From Streptomyces cellulosae (GTDB lineage: Bacteria > Actinomycetota > Actinomycetes > Streptomycetales > Streptomycetaceae), in assembly GCF_000721105.1 (NCBI RefSeq), contig NZ_JOEV01000033.1, positions 1-64,000 of the forward strand: DNA of 64,000 nucleotides. The letters are read 5' to 3'. The notes below the pieces were generated by a model that worked only from the letters and a program-made list of their open reading frames with translations, was not told where the DNA came from and did not search any database. Within the stretch, counting starts at the first letter, position 1. Each line of letters begins with the position of its first letter. The position numbers and the translations under genes were made by a program. Of this stretch, positions 39,023-48,532 are shown one piece after another.

Positions 39023-42000
39023 CTATGCGGGCCGTTTGAACATCCGCGTCGCCGTGATCTCGCTGTGCACCGCTTCACCTTCTCCGGCCGGGGCCTCCTG
39101 AGGAAGCCCCGGCCTCAGGTGTTCCTCGACCCTGATGTACTTCAGCCCGGCCCGCAGGTCGGCGTCGTTGCGCATCCGGATGACCAGCGGGAACTCGGCG
39201 AGCGCGGTCGTGTCGAACAGGCCGGTGGTGTAGAGGAGCTGGACACCGAGCGCGTCCGACACGGCTCGCTGGAGTTCCAGCAGGTAGGTCGCGTTGGCGC
39301 GTCCGATCGGGTTGTCGAGGAACAGCGTGCCGGCGTGCCGGTGCTTGTCGCGGCCCCGGTCGTTCGACCGCAGCGCGGCCATCGTGCAGTACAGGGCGAT
39401 GGCCGCGGTGAGCAGCTGCCCGCCGGAGAACACGTCACCCATCTGCCCGACGGGCACGCGCTCGGCGCGCAGGACGGCGTCCGGCTTGAGGATCTCGACG
39501 GCGACGCCCTTGGGCTGAAGGGCCGCGCCGACCCCGCGCAGCAGCAGGGACATGCCGTCACGTCGCAGGTCGGAGTTCTTCCTGACGGCCGCCCGGGTCG
39601 CCTCGTCGATGACCTCGCCGAGCCGTTCGGTGAGCGTGGCCTGGTCGGGCTCCTCGAAGCGGATGCGCAGGAACTCCTGCCCGGACCACTCGCCGAGCCC
39701 CTCCGGCAGCCGGGACAGCCGCTGGGCGGACCGGAGCGTGGCGAGCGCCGATTCCACGAGCCCTCTGAGCCGGTCCACGATCGAGTCGCGATTGCGCTCC
39801 AGCTGCGCCAACTCGTCGGTCAGGACCCTGAGGCGGGGCGCGAAGGCGTCGGCCCACTTCTGGGCGTGCTCGGGCAGCGCGGAGGCGGGCAGCTCGCGGA
39901 TCTGCTGCCGGGCGGGGGTGCGGACCTGCTCGTAGCGGGTCGAGTTGGCGTGCCGGACGAGGATGTCGCTCGCCTCGCGTACGGCGGCCTCGGCGGCGGA
40001 CAGGTCGGCGGCGCAGCCACGCAGGGACCGGCGGGCCTCGGCGGCGGACTGCCGGGCCTCCTCCGGGCTGCCCGGATACGGCTCGTTCTCGTCCTGTTCC
40101 TCCTCCGTGACATGCTCGCGCAGCAGGTCGCGGAGCATGGCGGCGATCTCGTCGAAGCCGCCGGCCGCGTCCTCGGCGGCGCGGTGCGCGTCGAGCAGCT
40201 CGGTGTGCGCCTCCCGGGCCTGGCTCAACGCCTCGGTGCGGGAGGCCAGTTCGGTGGTCGCCGTACGCAGCAGCGCCTGGGCGTGCTCGGCGTCGCGCGG
40301 CTGCTGCTCCTCGGGCAGCTCGGTGTGGGCCTCGCCGTCCTCGGGCGCGTGCCGCTCGGCCTCGCCCCGTAGCCGCCCGAGCTGTTCGCTCGCGCTGGAC
40401 ATCCGGGTCTCCAGGAGCTGCACCAGTTCCTCGGCACGGGCGACGGCGGCCTGCCGGGAGGGTCCGTCGGATCCGTCGGGCGACTGGAGCAGCTGCTCCG
40501 CGCGCGTGCGGACCTTGTTGCTCAGCCGGTCCAGCTCGGCCAGGGCGGCACTCTCGTCGCTCTCCGCCCGCGCCTGCTCGGCCCGCAGATCGGCCCCGAC
40601 GCCGACCTTCTCGTACAGCTGGGAAGCGGCCCGGTAGGCCTCGCGGAGGGCGGGCAGGGACGCCTTCGAAGCGTCCGCGTCATTCTCCGGTACGTCGTCG
40701 GGGGCGCCGGCGATCTCGGACCGCTCGGCGCGCAGCGTGCGGGCCGTGCGGCGGGCGTCGTCGGCGGCGCGCTGGGCGGCGCGCCGGTCCTCGTCGGCGG
40801 CGCGGGCACGCTCCAGGCAGGTCTGGGCGCGGGCCTCCGACTCGGTCGCCTCGTCGGCGAGTTCGCGCAGTTTGGCCTGCCAGCCGGCCCGCTCACGCAG
40901 CCGGAAGGCGAGCCCGGCGAGGGCGTCGGCGGCGCGCCGGGCCTTCTGGGCGGCCTCCTGCCGTTCGTCGCGGACCTGACCCGCTTCGGCGGCGGCTTCG
41001 TCGGCCTCGGCCCGTACGGCCCGGGCCTCGGCCAGGTCCGCCTCGGACTCCTCGGCGAACGCGCGCGCGGTCCGGGCGGTCTCCGCCAGCTCCAGGAGCC
41101 GTCCGGCCGGGCACCCGGTGCGCCAGGAGGCGAGGCGGGCCGCCAGCTCCCGGTCCTTGCCGAGCCGCGCGGCCAGGTTGCGGATCTCCTCGTCCCGCTC
41201 GGTGGCCCGCGCGCGCAGCGTCTGCCGTTCCTCGTCGGCGGCGTGCTCGTCGTGCATGGCGGGGTTCGGGGGTACGAGGAAGACGTCGGTACGGCCGCCG
41301 CTGTCCGCGTCAGGCGCGGGAGTGGGGGCGAGGAGGGCGGCGGCTGTACCGACGGCGACCGCGGACCTGGGCAGCAGCGCCGCCTCGTTGAGCGCCTCGC
41401 GGGCCCGCGCGTGCGTGGCCGGGTCGGTGATGATCACTCCGTCGACCAGTTCCGGCCGGGCGGCCAGCACGCGCGCGTGGTCGGTGGGGTCCACGGCCTG
41501 CGCGAGGTAGCGCCAGCCGGGCAGCGCGGGGATGCCCTGCTCGCCGAGGAACTCCACGGTGGCCAGGACGTCCGGGCCGGGCGGCAGCAGCCCGCCGTCA
41601 CCGAGGGCGCCGAGGATCCGGGAGTCGTCCGCGGCGGCCGTCCGCAGTTCGAAGAGCTGCCGCTCGGCCGAGGAGACGGCGTCGTCCAGGAGTTCGCGCA
41701 GTTCGTCGGCGAACCGGTCCAGGTCCTCGGGGGTGAGTCCCGCCCGGTCGTCGCTGTCGTCGGCGCCCTGGCGGGGCTGCGGCACCACCGACGCACGCGC
41801 GGCGCGGCCCCTCAGGCCGAGCAGCTCGGTGAGCCGCTCCTCGCGGGCCAGCGCCTCCGCGAGGCGGCGCTCGGCCTCGTAGGACCGTTCCGCCGCCGTG
41901 GCCGCGTCCTCCGCTCGGGCCGCCGTCAGCTCCGCGCGGGTCTCGGCGGCGGCCGCCTCGCGCGCGTGCTCGCCGGCCCGTCGCGAGGCCTCACGGGCGG

Positions 42001-43651
42001 TGTCCCAGGCGGCGACTGCCGTCTTCTCGGCGTCGCTGGCGGCGAGGGCCGCGCGGGCCGGGTCGGCGTCGGGCGCGCTGTCGTCGAGCCAGCCCGCGCG
42101 CACCGCCTCGGCGGTCTCCTGCTCGACCTCGGACAGGCGCTGCCGCAGGTGCCCGATCTCGCTGCGGGCGCGCTGCGCCTCGGTGGCGGCGGAGGTCGAG
42201 TCACGGTACGCGGACTCGCCGACCTCCTGCAGAGCGGCGGACCGCTCCTCCTCCTCGTTGGCGAGGGTCTCGGCGCTCTGAGCCGCCGCGTGCAGCGCCC
42301 GTACGAGGTCGACGGCGGCCTTGGCGCGGGCGGCCAGGGCGGGGGCCGCGTCCCGCTCGGCCTCCTGGATCGCGGCGGCCACGCGGGCGACCCGGTCGGC
42401 GGCGGCACGGTGCCGCAGCACCTGCTCGGCGGCCTGCCAGGCGGAGTGCAGGGTGCGCGCGTCGGCGAGCTCGCGCTTCTGCGCGGCGGCCGTCTTCTCC
42501 GCGGCGGCGAGCGCCAACGAGGCGTGCCGATAGGCTAGTTCGGCGGCGATCAGCGCGCTGCGCTCACGGGCCGCCTCGGCGTGCGTGACGGCGGACGCGG
42601 CGGCGGTGACCCGCTGGGCGAGGTCGGCGGCGCGCACCCGCTCCTGGGCGCCGCGCGCGGACAGCCGCCGCGCCAGCGTCCGGGTACGGCGCTCGGCGCC
42701 GGTGTGGACGTCCCGCGCGCGGGAGCGGGCCTCGGCGGCCTCGACGATCCGCCCGAGCAGGTCGACGGAACCGGCGGTGAAGTCCCGTTCGGCGATCAGC
42801 TCGGCGCGCCGCCCCAGCTTGTTGCCGAAACCGCTGACCAGGTCGGCGAGGCCGTCGGTGTCGCGCGTGTCGGTGACGGCGCGCAGCAGCAGGTCGGTGA
42901 AGTCGGAGTCCTTCTTGACCGCGAACAGGCCGGCGGCCTCGCCCTCGTCGGCGTTCATCTCCCGCTGGTAGCGGAAGAGTTCGGGGTCGAGACCGAGGTC
43001 GCCGAGGTGCTCGATCCACCGGTCGTGGATGTCCTCCCAGTGCACCTCGAGATGCGGATACGCCTTGCCGGCTTCCGTGATGGCGTCCCGGAAGCCCTTC
43101 ATGGTCCGCCGCCGTCCCTGCGCCCCCGACTGTCCCTCGACGGACTGGCGTACGGCGGTGGACTCGGCGACGGGCAGACTGTCGAGGCTCAGGCCGGGCC
43201 CGGGCCGGAAGGAGTACCAGGCCTCGGCGAACTTCCGCGGATCGTTGGAGACCTGACGTCCCCGCCACTCGCTCACCTTGCCGACCACCACGCACTCACC
43301 GGTGAGCACGTGCTGCCACTCCAGCGCCACGTGCCCGCAGTCGTCCGCGAGCAGGAACTTGCGCAGCACACCGGAGCTCGCGCCGCCGAGGGTGTTGCGG
43401 TGGCCGGGCAGCATCACCGAGAAGATCAGCTTGAGCAGGACGGACTTGCCGCCGCCGTTCTCCAGGAAGAGCACTCCGGCGGGCGCCGGCCGGCGGGGCG
43501 GACCGACCGGTTCGTCCTCGAAGAACTCCGCCTGGGTGGGCGCGGGGTCGGGCACGGGCTCGCCCACGCCCCGCAGGTCAAGCACGGTGTCGGCATAGCG
43601 CGCACCGGCGGGCCCGATGGAGTAGAGGCGGACCCGGGACAGCTCGTACAT
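39023..43651 (-). CDS. SMC/MukB/JetC-like coiled-coil ATPase
   Basis: A 1542-residue protein with split ABC ATPase ends and a very long coiled-coil centre, the SMC/Rad50 plan. Walker A is LFLENGGGKSVLLKLIF (GGGKS, residues 66-70). The signature motif FSGGQLLTAA starts near 1408 and Walker B is TLFLDNPIGRAN near 1442. Walker B has Asn1447 where SMC ATPases carry the catalytic Glu. Residues about 330-1250 are Ala/Glu/Arg-rich heptads interrupted near the middle by a globular part, probably the hinge. It is the third gene after kleisin-like and MukE-like genes, in JetA-B-C order. It probably binds or extrudes DNA; no JetD nuclease gene is present. Confidence 0.82.
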   Translation of the reverse strand: MYELSRVRLYSIGPAGARYADTVLDLRGVGEPVPDPAPTQAEFFEDEPVGPPRRPAPAGVLFLENGGGKSVLLKLIFSVMLPGHRNTLGGASSGVLRKFLLADDCGHVALEWQHVLTGECVVVGKVSEWRGRQVSNDPRKFAEAWYSFRPGPGLSLDSLPVAESTAVRQSVEGQSGAQGRRRTMKGFRDAITEAGKAYPHLEVHWEDIHDRWIEHLGDLGLDPELFRYQREMNADEGEAAGLFAVKKDSDFTDLLLRAVTDTRDTDGLADLVSGFGNKLGRRAELIAERDFTAGSVDLLGRIVEAAEARSRARDVHTGAERRTRTLARRLSARGAQERVRAADLAQRVTAAASAVTHAEAARERSALIAAELAYRHASLALAAAEKTAAAQKRELADARTLHSAWQAAEQVLRHRAAADRVARVAAAIQEAERDAAPALAARAKAAVDLVRALHAAAQSAETLANEEEERSAALQEVGESAYRDSTSAATEAQRARSEIGHLRQRLSEVEQETAEAVRAGWLDDSAPDADPARAALAASDAEKTAVAAWDTAREASRRAGEHAREAAAAETRAELTAARAEDAATAAERSYEAERRLAEALAREERLTELLGLRGRAARASVVPQPRQGADDSDDRAGLTPEDLDRFADELRELLDDAVSSAERQLFELRTAAADDSRILGALGDGGLLPPGPDVLATVEFLGEQGIPALPGWRYLAQAVDPTDHARVLAARPELVDGVIITDPATHARAREALNEAALLPRSAVAVGTAAALLAPTPAPDADSGGRTDVFLVPPNPAMHDEHAADEERQTLRARATERDEEIRNLAARLGKDRELAARLASWRTGCPAGRLLELAETARTARAFAEESEADLAEARAVRAEADEAAAEAGQVRDERQEAAQKARRAADALAGLAFRLRERAGWQAKLRELADEATESEARAQTCLERARAADEDRRAAQRAADDARRTARTLRAERSEIAGAPDDVPENDADASKASLPALREAYRAASQLYEKVGVGADLRAEQARAESDESAALAELDRLSNKVRTRAEQLLQSPDGSDGPSRQAAVARAEELVQLLETRMSSASEQLGRLRGEAERHAPEDGEAHTELPEEQQPRDAEHAQALLRTATTELASRTEALSQAREAHTELLDAHRAAEDAAGGFDEIAAMLRDLLREHVTEEEQDENEPYPGSPEEARQSAAEARRSLRGCAADLSAAEAAVREASDILVRHANSTRYEQVRTPARQQIRELPASALPEHAQKWADAFAPRLRVLTDELAQLERNRDSIVDRLRGLVESALATLRSAQRLSRLPEGLGEWSGQEFLRIRFEEPDQATLTERLGEVIDEATRAAVRKNSDLRRDGMSLLLRGVGAALQPKGVAVEILKPDAVLRAERVPVGQMGDVFSGGQLLTAAIALYCTMAALRSNDRGRDKHRHAGTLFLDNPIGRANATYLLELQRAVSDALGVQLLYTTGLFDTTALAEFPLVIRMRNDADLRAGLKYIRVEEHLRPGLPQEAPAGEGEAVHSEITATRMFKRPA

Positions 43652-43693
43652 GGCGGACTCTCGTAAGTCTTCGGCAGAAGGGAGGTTCAGGAC

Positions 43694-44584
43694 TCAGGAC
43701 TGGGAAGGCGCGTGGAACGGCAACCCGGCATCGGCCACCAGCTCCAGGTCGTCGGTGTCCTCGGGCGGCAGCAGCGTCGGCGTCCCGTCGGTCACCGGCA
43801 CGACACCCAGCTCGAGGAGCTCGGCCATCGCGGCACTGCCCGCCATGTCCCGCACCTGAAGCTGGTAGCGGGCCGTGGTCCGGTACGTGCCGCCGTTGTC
43901 GTCCCCGGTCCGCTGCAGGAACCCGGAGTCGGTCAGGAACGCGACGGCCTTGCCGACGATGCCGGTCGTCGAACCGGCGAGCCGGCGCGCGTCCTTGGTC
44001 GCACCGGCCGCACTGCGTCTCGCCCAGATCCGCCAGGCGGCCTCCAGCCCGGGCGCGTCGGTCGCCGGGTCCGTGTTCTCGCCCTGCGCCTCGGCGCGCT
44101 CCTCAAGACGCCGGCACGCCTGCCGCACGAACGCGTCGACGCCGTTGACCGAGACCCGCCCGATGTACCCGTCGTCGGCCAGGTCCTCCGGCCGCGGAAA
44201 CGCCATGGCGGCGACCGCGAGATGCGCCAGCCCGTGCAGGAACCGGTCCCCTCCGTCGGCTGACGTGCGGCGCGCGTAGTCACCCATCCGCACGGCGAAC
44301 ACCGAGTCCTCGGCGGCCGTCACCGCCATTCCCGCGCGCGGGGACACCTCCAGCACGACCAGCCCCAGCCCGGCGGCCACGGCGTCGGCGAGCCGCGCGA
44401 AGGGCGGATCCTCGCGGTAGCGCCGCAGCAGTTCCGTGTACTCCTGGTCACGGGCGGGCTGCACCTTGGGCTGCAGCCCGAAGGCGACGAGCCGCGCCGC
44501 GTCGGCGGCGTCGGCGGGGGTGACCGGCGCCGTCGCCGAAGGGGCGGGAGCCTCCGTGTCACTCCACTCGACGTGCTCACTCAC
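43694..44584 (-). CDS. MukE/MksE/JetB-like accessory subunit
   Basis: A 296-residue soluble protein with no catalytic motif. Its position between a kleisin-like gene and an SMC-like ATPase gene, and its helix-rich winged-helix-like content (for example GLAHLAVAAMAFPRPEDLADDGYIGRVSV and IVGKAVAFLTDSGFLQRTGD), fit the MukE/MksE/JetB subunit that dimerises on the kleisin. The family link is structural and contextual rather than motif-based. GTG 44584 follows GAGGAG. The gene is 58 bp after the kleisin gene and 42 bp before the ATPase gene, so one operon is likely. Confidence 0.7.
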   Translation of the reverse strand: MSEHVEWSDTEAPAPSATAPVTPADAADAARLVAFGLQPKVQPARDQEYTELLRRYREDPPFARLADAVAAGLGLVVLEVSPRAGMAVTAAEDSVFAVRMGDYARRTSADGGDRFLHGLAHLAVAAMAFPRPEDLADDGYIGRVSVNGVDAFVRQACRRLEERAEAQGENTDPATDAPGLEAAWRIWARRSAAGATKDARRLAGSTTGIVGKAVAFLTDSGFLQRTGDDNGGTYRTTARYQLQVRDMAGSAAMAELLELGVVPVTDGTPTLLPPEDTDDLELVADAGLPFHAPSQS

Positions 44585-44642
44585 GACTGCAACTCCTCGG
44601 ACTTGAACACAGGGCGGGGGACCGGCCACCCGGAAGACAACC

Positions 44643-46169
44643 TCACGCCGCCTCCGTCCGATCCGCCGCCATTCCCGCCGAATCCAACAGCGCGGTCCCC
44701 ACTATGAGATCGGCTCCGCCGAACTCGGGATCATCGAGCTCCGCACCGTCATCCACCGCGAACAACAGCTTCTCCTCCCCCTGCCGATAGGCCGTACCGA
44801 CCGGCGGACTGGCCGCGTGCACCGCCAACAAGGCGACGAGATACGGCAGATCGGGGTCCAGACGCCGGGCCTGAGCAAGCAGCCCCGAAAGCCGCCGCGG
44901 CGCATCCGCCGGCAGGTCGAGCAACTCCATCGCCGCAGCGAGCTGCTCCTCGCTGAACCGGCTGTCGTCCGGCGTCGCGATGAGATCCGGTTCCGGCATC
45001 TCCGCCCCCAGGTGCTCCCGCTCCATGGGCGGCGTCAGCAGTATGTCGACGAGGTCGCCCAGCCGCACCGACACCGGCGTACGCAACCCGGTCCCGTGCG
45101 AGAAGAACGCATCCGTGACCCGGGCCGCCTGCTCCAGGGGCAGCGGCAGAACCGGCGCGACCAGCTGCCCGTACAGATCGATCCCGGACGTCGTCATCGG
45201 CGTGGCGAAGGCCTGCCGGTCCTGTTCCGCCCGGAACAGCGGGCCGGCCTCCAGCAGTCGGGACTGCAGCTGGGTGTGCCGGCGGATGCAGTCCTTCACG
45301 ATGTCCACCAACTCGGCGGCTCGCCTCTTCTGTTCGGGATCCTCGGACTCGTCACGCGCTTTGCGGATGTTCGTGAGGATCGCGTTCTCGTGGCGGTAGC
45401 GGTCGGCAACGTGGTCGAGGGCCTCGGCGATCATGTCGGGCACGGTGTTGAGCCAGTCCACAGCGCGGACGTTGCGCCGGGTGGCGTCCAGGGCCCGGCG
45501 CAGGGTCTCCGAGTACTGGACCGTGCGATACCGGGCCTGTTCGGCGGCCAGTTGGGCGTCGGCGAGGCGGCCCCGGCTGATCAGCACCTCCAGCTTGACC
45601 TCGGCGGCGATCTGGGCACTGGTGACATCCGTGTCGAGGGCGCCGACCAGGACGTTGACCGCCTCGTCCGTCGTACGGAGATACACCGACCCGCCGGGGC
45701 CCGGCACTTCCTCGATCAGCTTGAAGTCGTAGTCACGTCGGACGTAGGTGCCGTCCGGCGCGAAGGTGCCGTAGACCGCCCGGAAGCCGCGGTCGACACT
45801 GCCGACGTTGATCAGGTTCTCCAGGACCCAGCGGGCCACGCGTTCGTGCTCGCCGACGGGCCGCTGCGGGGCCTGGGCGGCGATGCGGGGGATGAGCCGG
45901 GCCACGATCTGATCGTGGTCGGCGCCCGTGTCGAAGTCCATGTTCAGGGTGACCAGGTCGATGGCCGCCAGGGCGACCTCCGCCATGCCGTACACCGAGT
46001 ACTCGCCGGCGAGGTTGGCCTTGCGGGCGTCGAGGTCGTGCAGCGGCGCGGTGCAGGCGAGCGCGCGCAGCCGCCGCGCCAGTCCCTCGTCGGCGGCCGG
46101 GCCCGGTGCGGGGCGCGGCCCCGCGCTGAGCTGGGGCGGAACACTGTCCGTCGATGCAGGCGAAGTCAC
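44643..46169 (-). CDS. Kleisin-like MukF/MksF/JetA subunit
   Basis: A 508-residue protein. The N-terminal half is winged-helix-like (VARWVLENLINVGSVDRGFRAVYG, then YLRTTDEAVNVLVGALDTDV). A long helical stretch follows (LRRALDATRRNVRAVDWLN, YRHENAILTNIRKARDE), as in MukF and JetA kleisins, which bridge the SMC heads. It is the first gene of a three-gene operon with the MukE-like and SMC-like genes. The start is uncertain: GTG 46169 is used, but a TTG at 46199 would add 10 residues. The promoter should lie in the 187-bp gap upstream. Confidence 0.75.
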   Translation of the reverse strand: MTSPASTDSVPPQLSAGPRPAPGPAADEGLARRLRALACTAPLHDLDARKANLAGEYSVYGMAEVALAAIDLVTLNMDFDTGADHDQIVARLIPRIAAQAPQRPVGEHERVARWVLENLINVGSVDRGFRAVYGTFAPDGTYVRRDYDFKLIEEVPGPGGSVYLRTTDEAVNVLVGALDTDVTSAQIAAEVKLEVLISRGRLADAQLAAEQARYRTVQYSETLRRALDATRRNVRAVDWLNTVPDMIAEALDHVADRYRHENAILTNIRKARDESEDPEQKRRAAELVDIVKDCIRRHTQLQSRLLEAGPLFRAEQDRQAFATPMTTSGIDLYGQLVAPVLPLPLEQAARVTDAFFSHGTGLRTPVSVRLGDLVDILLTPPMEREHLGAEMPEPDLIATPDDSRFSEEQLAAAMELLDLPADAPRRLSGLLAQARRLDPDLPYLVALLAVHAASPPVGTAYRQGEEKLLFAVDDGAELDDPEFGGADLIVGTALLDSAGMAADRTEAA

Positions 46170-46356
46170 GCTGCACAGACTAGGTCCTCGGTCTGACAAC
46201 GACCCAAACGGCGCGGATCGACCCGGCGGCCGGCCGGACGACCACCGGTTGTCCTCCGGGTGCGGGCCGGTGGGTGCCTGTCGCGCCCACGATGGGGTCC
46301 CCCGCTCGAGCGAAGCCGAGGTTGAGGGAGGAGCCGTACATCGCCACCGCCCGCCC
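46170..46356. other. Intergenic gap upstream of the SMC operon
   Basis: A 187-bp gap between the kleisin-like gene and the GntR gene, both on the minus strand. It contains the element CCCGCTCGAGCGAAGCCGAGG (46301-46321), which can form a short hairpin and resembles a motif often seen between Streptomyces genes. It may terminate transcription from the GntR gene. The SMC operon promoter must also be here, but I cannot place it. Confidence 0.4.
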
Positions 46357-47058
46357 CTAGCGGCCGCCCTCCTCGTTCACCCGCCGCCGGTACACCTCGA
46401 CCACCCGCCCCAACGAGTCGTCCAGGTACACCGCGAGCAGTTTCTCCGCCTCCCGCTTGTCCCCCGCCTGGAGCGCCTCGAGGATCTGCCGGTTGCGCGC
46501 GAGGTACGGCTCGTGCAGCCGGCGCGGCTCGTCCACCAGGTGGAAGGCGAGGCGCAGTTCGGCGAAGACGCTGCGCATCAACTCGTCGGTGCGGCCGCTT
46601 CCGGCGAGCGCCACCACCTCGCGGTGGAAGTGGATGTTGGCCGTGCCCAGCGTTTTCCAGTCACCTTCCCGCGCCGCCCGCTGCCCTTCCGCCACGGCTT
46701 GGGCGAGGCCGTCCAGGCCGTACGGCGGCTCACCGAGACCTCGTACGACCGCGCACTCGACCAGAGCGCGGGTGCGGTAGATGTCCTCGACGTCCTCGAC
46801 GGTCAGCACCCGGACGAAGACACCCCGGTTCAGCTCGTGGACGAGCAGGCGCTCGTGGGTGAGGAGCCGGAACGCCTCCCGCAACGTGTTGCGGGAGACG
46901 CCGAGCGCGCCGCCGATGCTGTCCTCCGACAAGCGGGTCCCGGGCGGGAAGTACCCCTCGGCGATACGGCTCCTGAGGATGTCCGAGACCCGTTCGGCGG
47001 TACTGGTGCGGCCCAGGAGGGCGCGGTCGTCGGCCAGTGGGGCCAGTTGCTCTGCCAT
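46357..47058 (-). CDS. GntR-family regulator (FadR/FCD type)
   Basis: A 233-residue regulator. The N-terminal GntR winged helix (RVSDILRSRIAEGYFPPGTRLSEDSIGGALGVSRNTLREAFRLL) is followed by an all-helical FCD ligand domain with the metal-binding His pattern (NIHFHREVVALAG). It is divergent from the transporter and 5-oxoproline genes, and a perfect 17-bp palindrome lies between them. It is probably their repressor, with 5-oxoproline or a related compound as ligand (inferred). Confidence 0.9.
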   Translation of the reverse strand: MAEQLAPLADDRALLGRTSTAERVSDILRSRIAEGYFPPGTRLSEDSIGGALGVSRNTLREAFRLLTHERLLVHELNRGVFVRVLTVEDVEDIYRTRALVECAVVRGLGEPPYGLDGLAQAVAEGQRAAREGDWKTLGTANIHFHREVVALAGSGRTDELMRSVFAELRLAFHLVDEPRRLHEPYLARNRQILEALQAGDKREAEKLLAVYLDDSLGRVVEVYRRRVNEEGGR

Positions 47059-47102
47059 GCCGGGAATTCAATCGCAGATACAAGAACGAAACAACGAGGG
47101 TA

Positions 47103-47132
47103 TTGAAGGATCGTTCAACGATCCTCTATCTT
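47103..47132 (+). promoter_or_regulatory. Promoter with embedded GntR operator for the 5-oxoproline operon
   Basis: TTGAAG (47103-47108) and TATCTT (47127-47132) are spaced by 18 bp. The perfect palindrome GGATCGTT-C-AACGATCC (47108-47124) sits between them. An operator inside the promoter spacer is the classical layout for repression. The site lies in the divergent gap between the GntR gene and the transporter gene, about 100 bp upstream of the latter's start. Confidence 0.75.
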
Positions 47133-47230
47133 GCTACGAACGGCGCTGTCCCGCTCACGACGGCGCACCACCTTCCGCACGGCCCGGCTCACTCCGCACG
47201 CACCCTCCGACCTCCCTCTGCGAGGTGCTC

Positions 47231-48532
47231 ATGAGCACGACCCCTCCACCCCAGGCCCTGACCACGGACCCGCACACCGCATCGCACGAACCGCCCGCCG
47301 ACGACGGGGCCTTCGCCTGGCTGCGGGCGCTCGGTCCGCGCGGCCGCCGCGCCTTCGCCGGCGCGTTCGGCGGCTATGCCCTGGACTCGTACGACTACTT
47401 CACGCTGCCGCTGAGCATGGTCGCGCTGGCCGCGTACTTCGGCCTGGACAGCGGTCAGACCGGCCTGTTCACGACCGTCACGCTCGCGGCGTCGGGCATC
47501 GGCGGCGCCCTCGCGGGCGTGCTGGCTGACCGCGTCGGCCGGGTCAGGGCGCTGATGATCACTGTGATCACGTACGCGGTCTTCACCGTCGCCTGCGGCT
47601 TCGCGCCCAACTTCGAGTCGCTGCTGGCCTTCCGCGCCCTCCAGGGCCTCGGATTCGGCGGCGAGTGGGCGGTCGGCGCGATCCTGGTCGCCGAATACGC
47701 CAGCACCAAGCACCGCGGCCGCACGCTGGGCGCGATCCAGAGCTCCTGGGCCGTGGGCTGGGCGATGGCCGCGGTCGTGTACACGGTGGTCTTCTCGGTC
47801 TTCGACGACAGCCTGGCCTGGCGCATCATGTTCTGGACCGGCGCGCTGCCCGCGCTGCTCGTCATCTGGGTGCGGCGCCGGGTGCAGGACGCGCCGGAGG
47901 CGGTCGCGGTACGGGAGAAGAACGCCGGGAAGGGCTCCTTCAAGGCGATCTTCAAGCCCGACCTGCTGCGCACGACGATCTTCGCGGGCCTGCTCTCCAC
48001 CGGCGTCCAGGGCGGCTACTACACGCTGGCCACCTGGGTGCCGACGTACCTCAAGAGCGATCGCGGTCTGTCTGTCGTCAACACCGGCGGCTACCTGACG
48101 TTCCTGATCTCGGGAGCCTTCCTCGGCTACCTCACCGGCGGCTACCTCACCGACAAGCTCGGCCGGCGCCGCAACATCTGGCTCTTCGCCCTCCTGTCGG
48201 CCGTCAGCATCGTGGCGTACGGGAACATCCCCAGCGGCTCCAACACCCTGCTCCTGGTGCTCGGGTTCCCCCTCGGGTTCTGCATGTCGGCGATCTTCAG
48301 CGGCTTCGGGTCCTACCTGAGCGAGCTGTACCCGACGGCGGTGCGCGGCGCCGGGCAGGGTTTCACCTACAACGCCGGCCGCGCCGTCGGTGCCGTCTTC
48401 CCCACCACGGTGGGCTTCCTGGCCGACAGTTGGGGTGTGGGCGGTGCGCTGATCTTCGGCGCGATCGGGTACGGCATCGCCGCCCTGGCCCTGCTGGGGC
48501 TGCCGGAGACGCGCGGAAAGGAGCTCGCGTGA
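47231..48532 (+). CDS. Major facilitator superfamily transporter of the 5-oxoproline operon
   Basis: A 433-residue 12-span MFS transporter of the metabolite:H+ symporter type. The signatures are [15 protein letters not shown] (loop 2-3) and [14 protein letters not shown] (loop 8-9). It heads the operon containing DUF1445 and pxpABC and is coupled to DUF1445 by GTGA, so it probably imports 5-oxoproline or a related organic acid. The ATG at 47231 sits 7 bp after a GAGGTGC site. The substrate is inferred from context. Confidence 0.87.
   Translation: MSTTPPPQALTTDPHTASHEPPADDGAFAWLRALGPRGRRAFAGAFGGYALDSYDYFTLPLSMVALAAYFGLDSGQTGLFTTVTLAASGIGGALAGVLADRVGRVRALMITVITYAVFTVACGFAPNFESLLAFRALQGLGFGGEWAVGAILVAEYASTKHRGRTLGAIQSSWAVGWAMAAVVYTVVFSVFDDSLAWRIMFWTGALPALLVIWVRRRVQDAPEAVAVREKNAGKGSFKAIFKPDLLRTTIFAGLLSTGVQGGYYTLATWVPTYLKSDRGLSVVNTGGYLTFLISGAFLGYLTGGYLTDKLGRRRNIWLFALLSAVSIVAYGNIPSGSNTLLLVLGFPLGFCMSAIFSGFGSYLSELYPTAVRGAGQGFTYNAGRAVGAVFPTTVGFLADSWGVGGALIFGAIGYGIAALALLGLPETRGKELA

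Noticed and set aside
39023..46169. Complete Wadjet defence system
   Set aside because: JetD is absent on either side: the next genes are a choline dehydrogenase and a GntR regulator. Only an A-B-C-like set can be claimed.
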